Shown here piece by piece: positions 61,708 through 64,000 of a stretch of 64,000 nt of DNA; the first letter of the stretch is position 1, and the number at the start of each line of letters is the position of its first letter. The stretch comes from Flaviflexus huanghaiensis (GTDB lineage Bacteria; Actinomycetota; Actinomycetes; Actinomycetales; Actinomycetaceae): assembly GCF_014118685.1 (NCBI RefSeq), contig NZ_JACFAK010000001.1:62001-126000 (forward strand), written 5' to 3'. The position numbers and the translations under genes were made by a program. Below the pieces are notes generated by a model. It did not search any database, had not been told where the DNA came from, and worked only from the letters and a program-made list of their open reading frames with translations.

Positions 61708-61814
61708 GGCAGCATCCCCTCTCAGCCTTTACAGCGAGCCTACCCGCGCAGATGAAGCGGGGCGGGGTCTTTCGAGTAGCCAACGTCCGCCGTCCACAAA
61801 GAACCCCTGCTCGC

Positions 61815-61820
61815 TAGACT
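61815..61820 (+). promoter_or_regulatory. -10 box of the lipoprotein gene
   Basis: TAGACT ends 6 bases before ATG 61827; no Shine-Dalgarno site lies between. Confidence 0.5.
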
Positions 61821-61826
61821 AGGGCG

Positions 61827-62336
61827 ATGGGAAAGGTTCGCAGAGCAGGTGCCATGACAGTGGTGCTCCTTGGTCTGGCGGGATGCCTCCCAACGGACAG
61901 CGGGCCTGCCGACGTCGCCACCACGCCCGCCACGGCAGCCTCTGTTCTGGCAGATGACTGGGAGCCACTCGATGGCTCAGCGACCGGCTACTGGAACGCA
62001 ATCCTGGCTGAAGAACTTACAACAGGGGAAGGCGCCGGCAGTCGCATCGTCATCCAGGAGGGCATACCGTCGACCATGTCCGTGCGCGACCACCGTGACC
62101 GGCGCGTTCTCGAGCTCGAGGGGCGCGGCATCGAGGCGGTGGCGATCGGTGAGCGCATGATCGACGGTGCTCCCGCAGCGGGACTGCATTTTCGCCAGGT
62201 CGACCGTGTCTACGAGACGTGGTACGTGGTCAAGGGCGGTCTGCGATACGTCATCCACCTCCAATCCCACGAAAGTGCGGCGCAGATGAACGAGCGCGCT
62301 CGCGACGTCCTCGCCCACATCCAGCTCCGCCGCTGA
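61827..62336 (+). CDS. small putative lipoprotein
   Basis: A 169-residue protein with a signal peptide ending in the lipobox GLAGC (Cys near residue 20). The exported part has a Thr/Ala-rich linker, then a beta-rich domain with ESAAQMNERARDVLAHIQLRR as a final helix. No family is recognised. It stands alone, convergent with the neighbouring hypothetical gene and divergent from the RclA-like gene. Confidence 0.75.
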   Translation: MGKVRRAGAMTVVLLGLAGCLPTDSGPADVATTPATAASVLADDWEPLDGSATGYWNAILAEELTTGEGAGSRIVIQEGIPSTMSVRDHRDRRVLELEGRGIEAVAIGERMIDGAPAAGLHFRQVDRVYETWYVVKGGLRYVIHLQSHESAAQMNERARDVLAHIQLRR

Positions 62337-62365
62337 GACCGTCACGTCGCCGTGGCGTGGCGGGT

Positions 62366-62866
62366 TCAGAGGCGAGTGAGAACTGCTGCCGCCATCTCGG
62401 CTATGTCGCGATGTGCGACCGCGAAGGTGGCCCCGTCGACAAGGAGGACGTGAGCAGAGTCAACGAACTCCTCGGCGACGTCGCGCAAGACGTCGATGTT
62501 CTCGCGCCCTGCCACATGAAATGTCAGGTGGGTCGAGGCCGAACGGAGTTTCAGAACATCGGCTTCGAGAGTGACCTCGTCGATTGGTAGCTCCAGCCCA
62601 TCAGCCAGCTCGTGGACCAGTCGGACAAGATCGGAGCCACTGAGGGTCACCATCGGATCTGGTTGGACGCAAAGTCGTCCGTCAATGTGCGCCTCGGCGA
62701 GAGAGGTGGGGTCGGTCGGGTCATCTGTAGCAGCGATCCATTCCGTGCTGGAGATACCATCGCGCAGGATGAGACCGCGTGCGCCGAGCCAGTGAATCTG
62801 AGCATCGATGACGGGATCGGTCACTCGTACGGGAGCGGCATCGGACCTTCTTCTGCGGAACAGCAT
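62366..62866 (-). CDS. hypothetical protein
   Basis: A 166-residue, mostly acidic cytosolic protein with no signal peptide or clear helix in the membrane. Beta-rich stretches such as GARGLILRDGISSTEWIA and HIDGRLCVQPDPMVTLSG alternate with helices. The family is not recognised. ATG 62866 is chosen over 62980 because TACACT lies 6 bases upstream and the extra residues are low in coding character. Confidence 0.6.
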   Translation of the reverse strand: MLFRRRRSDAAPVRVTDPVIDAQIHWLGARGLILRDGISSTEWIAATDDPTDPTSLAEAHIDGRLCVQPDPMVTLSGSDLVRLVHELADGLELPIDEVTLEADVLKLRSASTHLTFHVAGRENIDVLRDVAEEFVDSAHVLLVDGATFAVAHRDIAEMAAAVLTRL

Positions 62867-62884
62867 GATCCCAGTGTAAAGACC

Positions 62885-62911
62885 TGTCCCCGGGCGATGT
62901 GCCCGGGGACA
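62885..62911 (-). terminator. terminator hairpin after ldh
   Basis: An 11-base-pair GC-rich stem (62885-62895 with 62901-62911) closes a GATGT loop, 16 bases past the ldh stop. Confidence 0.7.
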
Positions 62912-62927
62912 GAGACAAGTGAGGCGG

Positions 62928-63887
62928 TCAGATACCGAGGGACGTTTGGACTGCTTGCAGCGCTTCGGCGGACTTGGCAAGCTTCGCCTCTTCGCGCTCG
63001 TTCATCGGGAACGTGAGGGTGCGCTCGACGCCGTTGCGGCCGACGACAGATGGCACCGAAAGGGCGACCCCGGAGATGCCGTGATAGTCGTCGAGGAGAG
63101 TTGAGACTGGTAGGACAGCCTTCTGGTCGCCAAGGATCGCTTCGACGATGCGGGCACCAGCCACACCAATGGCGTAGTTCGTTGCGCCCTTGCCTTGGAT
63201 CACCCTGTAGGCGGAGCCGGTGACCTCTGCTTCGAGGGCGTCAAGCTTCTCCTCGTCAAAGACCCGGCGACCCTCCTCGTCCTTCCAGTCGATGAGGGGG
63301 GCCTGACCGATGGTCGCCGAGGACCAGAGCGCGAACTCCGTGTCGCCATGCTCGCCCACCATCATGGCGTGCACGGAGCGCGGCGAGAGGCCGATCTCCT
63401 GGCCGACCAACCAGCGCAGGCGAGAGGTGTCGAGGACAGTGCCAGAAGACAGTACTCGGTTTCGAGGGAGTCCGGTGATCTTCATCGCCGCCGTTGTCAG
63501 CACGTCGCAGGGGTTTGTCACAAGCATGTAGATCGCGTTCGGAGCCTGCTCGAGAAGCTGAGGCATGAGCGAACCGAGAATGTCGACGTTGGTTCCTGCC
63601 AGATCGAGGCGGGACTGGCCGGGCTTCTGACGGGCGCCAGCTGTGATGATGACGATGTCGGAGTCAGCGACGCTGCTGATGTCGCTACCGCCAACAATCT
63701 GGGATTCGCTCATGTACTGGCTGCCGTGCGCGAGGTCGAGGACTTCGGCATCGACCTTGGCAGTGTTGAGGTCGTAGAGGGCGATGGTGTTGGCGGAGCC
63801 GCGGATAAGGCTGGCGTAGGCGAGGGAGGATCCGACAGATCCCGCCCCGACGATGGAGAGCTTCGTGGTCGTTGCGATGTCACTCAT
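62928..63887 (-). CDS. ldh: L-lactate dehydrogenase
   Basis: A 319-residue NAD-dependent dehydrogenase that reduces pyruvate to lactate and regenerates NAD+. The Rossmann loop GAGSVGSSLAYASLIRG is near residue 14, DIVIITAGARQKPGQSRLDL holds substrate Arg residues near 80-95, LVTNPCDVLT near 126, and the catalytic His is in VGEHGDTEFALWS near 185. Gln in KPGQSR, the specificity position, supports lactate rather than malate dehydrogenase. ATG 63887 follows GAGAAT by 6 bases. It implies fermentative or microaerobic growth. Confidence 0.95.
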   Translation of the reverse strand: MSDIATTTKLSIVGAGSVGSSLAYASLIRGSANTIALYDLNTAKVDAEVLDLAHGSQYMSESQIVGGSDISSVADSDIVIITAGARQKPGQSRLDLAGTNVDILGSLMPQLLEQAPNAIYMLVTNPCDVLTTAAMKITGLPRNRVLSSGTVLDTSRLRWLVGQEIGLSPRSVHAMMVGEHGDTEFALWSSATIGQAPLIDWKDEEGRRVFDEEKLDALEAEVTGSAYRVIQGKGATNYAIGVAGARIVEAILGDQKAVLPVSTLLDDYHGISGVALSVPSVVGRNGVERTLTFPMNEREEAKLAKSAEALQAVQTSLGI

Positions 63888-63957
63888 AGTGCCATTCTCG
63901 CCGAGCCGAAGCCGAGAACCAAGAGCGTGGGTACTGCTTCATCCATCCGTCGTGAAC

Positions 63958-63963
63958 CATAAT
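63958..63963 (+). promoter_or_regulatory. -10 box of the last, partial gene
   Basis: CATAAT ends exactly 6 bases before ATG 63970, so a leaderless gene is likely. Confidence 0.5.
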
Positions 63964-63969
63964 GAACGA

Positions 63970-64000
63970 ATGAGCCGCTTCCATGATCTCATCGACAAGT
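63970..64000 (+). CDS. start of a gene cut by the window end
   Basis: Ten codons only, encoding MSRFHDLIDK before the sequence ends. ATG 63970 is supported by the CATAAT box 6 bases upstream. Nothing can be said about function. Confidence 0.5.
   Translation, partial: MSRFHDLIDK

Noticed and set aside
1-64000. CRISPR arrays, insertion sequences, prophage or integrase genes
   Set aside because: No spaced direct repeats, transposase or integrase motifs were found; the holin-like protein at 16473-16856 has no phage neighbours.

Overview
The window is gene-dense, high-GC DNA from an actinobacterium. Evidence for this includes an actinobacterial-type dCTP deaminase, a CopD/CtaG fusion, a DUF4921 protein, a fused MrpA-MrpB subunit, an EtfD-like Fe-S membrane reductase, and many apparently leaderless genes preceded by a TAnnnT box. 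A member of the Actinomycetales is plausible, but the species cannot be named from sequence alone. No rRNA, insertion sequence, prophage, CRISPR array or replication origin was seen. One tRNA gene (Gly, anticodon CCC) is present. No stretch longer than 300 bases lacks a gene.

Region 1 (1-18 kb) is mostly housekeeping. It holds the tail of a VIT1/CCC1 transporter, an ADP-ribosylglycohydrolase, an App1-type phosphatase, a CPBP protease and phosphoglucomutase. It also has a four-gene operon (10755 down to 5249) of an unknown protein, an HMA-like protein without cysteines, a pseudokinase-flippase fusion and a DUF2079 membrane protein. These are followed by an Ppx/GppA phosphatase, purB-dedA, an acyl-CoA ligase, a fructosamine-kinase-like protein, a small membrane protein and hisC.

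Region 2 (18-33 kb) holds a YwiC-like protein, a secreted/anchored unknown, the CopD-CtaG copper/oxidase-assembly fusion and a divergent six-gene MoxR-DUF58-vWA-vWA-TPR operon. Next come a TetR regulator, a NUDIX hydrolase, a divergent G6PD homologue opposite a GH15 glucoamylase/trehalase-like enzyme, an aldo/keto reductase, tRNA-Gly and dcd.

Region 3 (33-42 kb) holds a CUT1-type oligosaccharide ABC importer without its ATPase; its MalF-like permease carries an inserted beta-sandwich-like extracytoplasmic domain. It also holds a GNAT acetyltransferase, an AEC transporter, a membrane protein with duplicated cysteine repeats, and an EtfD-like reductase.

Region 4 (42-64 kb) holds a complete Mrp Na+/H+ antiporter operon (A/B fusion, C, D, E, F, G) plus a DUF4235 gene, and a TPP riboswitch with terminator ahead of a thiamine ABC importer. 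These are followed by a glycerophosphodiesterase, a DUF4921 gene coupled to two SMR exporters, a stress-protein-like gene, an MFS transporter, an AGCS amino-acid/Na+ symporter, a ROK glucokinase, an RclA-like disulfide reductase, a lipoprotein, L-lactate dehydrogenase and the start of one more gene. Glucose handling (pgm, GH15, ROK kinase, sugar importer, ldh) and sodium energetics (Mrp, AGCS symporter) recur through the window.
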